From assembly GCF_963678635.1 (NCBI RefSeq), contig NC_087065.1:75465345-75529344 (forward strand): a stretch of DNA of 64,000 nt, written 5' to 3'. Source of the DNA: Symsagittifera roscoffensis. Its lineage: Eukaryota; Xenacoelomorpha; Acoela; Convolutidae. Both the position numbers and the translations under genes were made by a program. This document shows, piece by piece, positions 62,740 through 64,000 of the stretch (position 1 is its first letter; every line of letters begins with the position of its first letter). Below the pieces are notes generated by a model that was not told the origin of the DNA, ran no database searches, and saw only the letters and a program-made list of their open reading frames with translations.

Positions 62740-62905
62740 TCCAGTTCCTTCCTCGGCTCCAGTCCCATCCTTCCCCGACATCCGCGGGAGTGTCCCGGTA
62801 AGCACAGCCGAAGGGTTGAGGTGGATCCGCTCCTAGGAAGGGGTCAAATTCTGCAGCGCCGGATCCTCGGCAGGAACCCCGTGCATGTAGTTGTTTCCTG
62901 CTTCC
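62740..62905. other. GC-rich patch
   Basis: A ~165-nt GC-rich segment (cgacatccgcgggagtgtcc, cagcgccggatcctcggcag) in AT-rich DNA. It is open in one plus-strand frame within 62716-63006, but no protein family is recognised. It could be a first exon or a fragment of a captured sequence. Confidence 0.3.
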
Positions 62906-64000
62906 CGGAAAACAAATTCCTGTGCAAATTCCGAGAACTAAACATACTCATTGCAAGGCAATTGTTTTTGAATAACATTCAATTCACTTTTTGTCACACA
63001 ACTTAAAAATAACAATTTTCAAATTATTGTTTCATAATTATGTTTCTGATTTATTTGTTTTCAAAAAAATTGAAATAACGATCAACTTGTCTGTGAATTG
63101 TGTAATTCTTAACAATGGAGCACAAAGTCGAAAATGTAAGTAATGTATAAAAAAGAATTAAGTTATCGTAGTATAACCCTTATCGTAGCTCTAAAACAGT
63201 TTTAAAACTAAATTTTGGTTTCTTGCAATAATTCTGAATACTTCAAAAAATTCCATAGAGTTTCAAGTGAGCAAATTTTTAATCTGCCAGTTTGTTTGTT
63301 CCATTCGGAAAAACTAAATTAAAAAAAAACGTCAGCGAAAAGTTGAAAAATTGAATTCATAACCCGCAACTTAGTGATAAAGTTTATTTACTTTCAAACA
63401 TTTCCGTAATGAATGTCTTAAAGGAGATGATTGGGCACTTTATGATTTGTTTTTATTATCTTCATCTTTTTTGGACACCCCCTTCTTCAGGAATTTGACC
63501 CCCTGACTAACCCAAAGGATCCCCACTTTGTTCTACCTTGATATATTCATTTTTGACCCTAAAATTTTTCTACAAAAATGAATGTTTTCAGGCGTTCAGC
63601 GGCCGCTTCAGGAATTTCATGTTTTATTTTTCATTTTCATGTTTGTACATTCCATTCTACAAAGAAAGACTTATACAAAAATTGATGTTTCGTTTTATTT
63701 ATTCCACGATTGCAAAATGGTTTTACTTTGATAGCAATATAGATATTTTTATGGAACAGGGCTAGCCGGTGGCTGTACAAAAGGCACAGACCGTTCCGAC
63801 CAACTTGATTCAAAGACCAACATGAGTCTCTAGAATAATAGATAAAATTTCATTTTGAAAACAGTTCTTTTTTCTTAAGTTTCTTGTCGATTTCTTTTTT
63901 AAAAATTTTTGAAAAAACATACCCAAAAAGCGTTTTTAGGCACATTTTGGAACATTTTGACCAATAAATCGGGTTTTTTTCTGCGCGCGCTCCCCCTCAA

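Larger units (their letters stand above)
59571..64000. other. Non-coding right end of the window
   Basis: No gene supported. Contents: an open frame of 111 codons (59702-60037) directly after the LINE remnant that could be its decayed 3' part; a G-rich tract (61285-61345); a SINE-like segment (61354-61490); a GC-rich patch (62740-62905); and a short repeat, gctagccggtggctgt.. (63763-63805), that resembles 8945-8985. Confidence 0.4.

Noticed and set aside
1-64000. CRISPR array, bacterial operons or rRNA
   Set aside because: No regular spacer-repeat structure, no ribosomal RNA signature; the sequence is clearly eukaryotic.

Overview
This is an AT-rich, intron-containing animal genome segment. 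The split gene on the minus strand, the tRNA-derived SINE remnants, and the Penelope-type, LINE-type and Ty3/gypsy retroelement debris all point to an invertebrate metazoan. The sequence alone does not fix the phylum.

Region 1 (about 1-12.4 kb, minus strand) is the 5' part of a Ras GTPase-activating protein gene of the SynGAP/DAB2IP/RASAL2 family. Two consecutive exons (2684-2873 and 370-519) encode most of a C2 domain and join in a compatible phase. Three further exons, each with an ATG and a good splice donor (3597-4035, 6214-6935, 11474-12381), look like alternative first exons. One begins with an N-myristoylation-type MGSCC sequence. The GAP domain should lie beyond the left edge. The introns carry dispersed repeat copies, a 70-bp tandem duplication and a SINE remnant.

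Region 2 (12.4-25.7 kb) has no convincing cellular gene. It holds three adjacent inverted-terminal-repeat elements (13.1-14.3 kb), two related arrays of ~150-175-bp tandem units (14.5-15.2 and 21.5-22.6 kb), an inverted pair of SINE-like tails, and a broken Penelope-like GIY-YIG endonuclease.

Region 3 (25,707-50,142) is the centrepiece: a 24.4-kb LTR retroelement of the Ty3/gypsy type, with 879-bp LTRs that differ at about five positions by eye. After a 3.1-kb leader comes a 3,160-residue Gag-Pol polyprotein: coiled-coil Gag, zinc knuckles, protease, RT, RNase H, integrase with DD35E spacing, GPY/F module, and a C-terminal macrodomain-like region. A second coding block of ~8.9 kb contains an SGNH/GDSL-type hydrolase and a ~2,000-residue protein I do not recognise beyond a possible degenerate second SGNH-like region. 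This block is split over alternating frames and may be one polyprotein with three frameshifts. The leader contains a tandemly duplicated RNA structure with compensatory base changes and a family of ACCCTCC/GGAGGGT hairpins. The polypurine-tract core recurs inside gag-pol, five times (one copy degenerate) as a 42-bp coding repeat and once more in a longer ~40-bp duplicate.

Region 4 (50.1-64 kb) is decayed retroelement territory: two broken copies of a reverse-transcriptase family, a fossil scrap of a gypsy RT related to the giant element, a LINE RT remnant, minisatellites, a candidate TATA/Inr promoter near 56.03 kb and a GC-rich patch near 62.8 kb.
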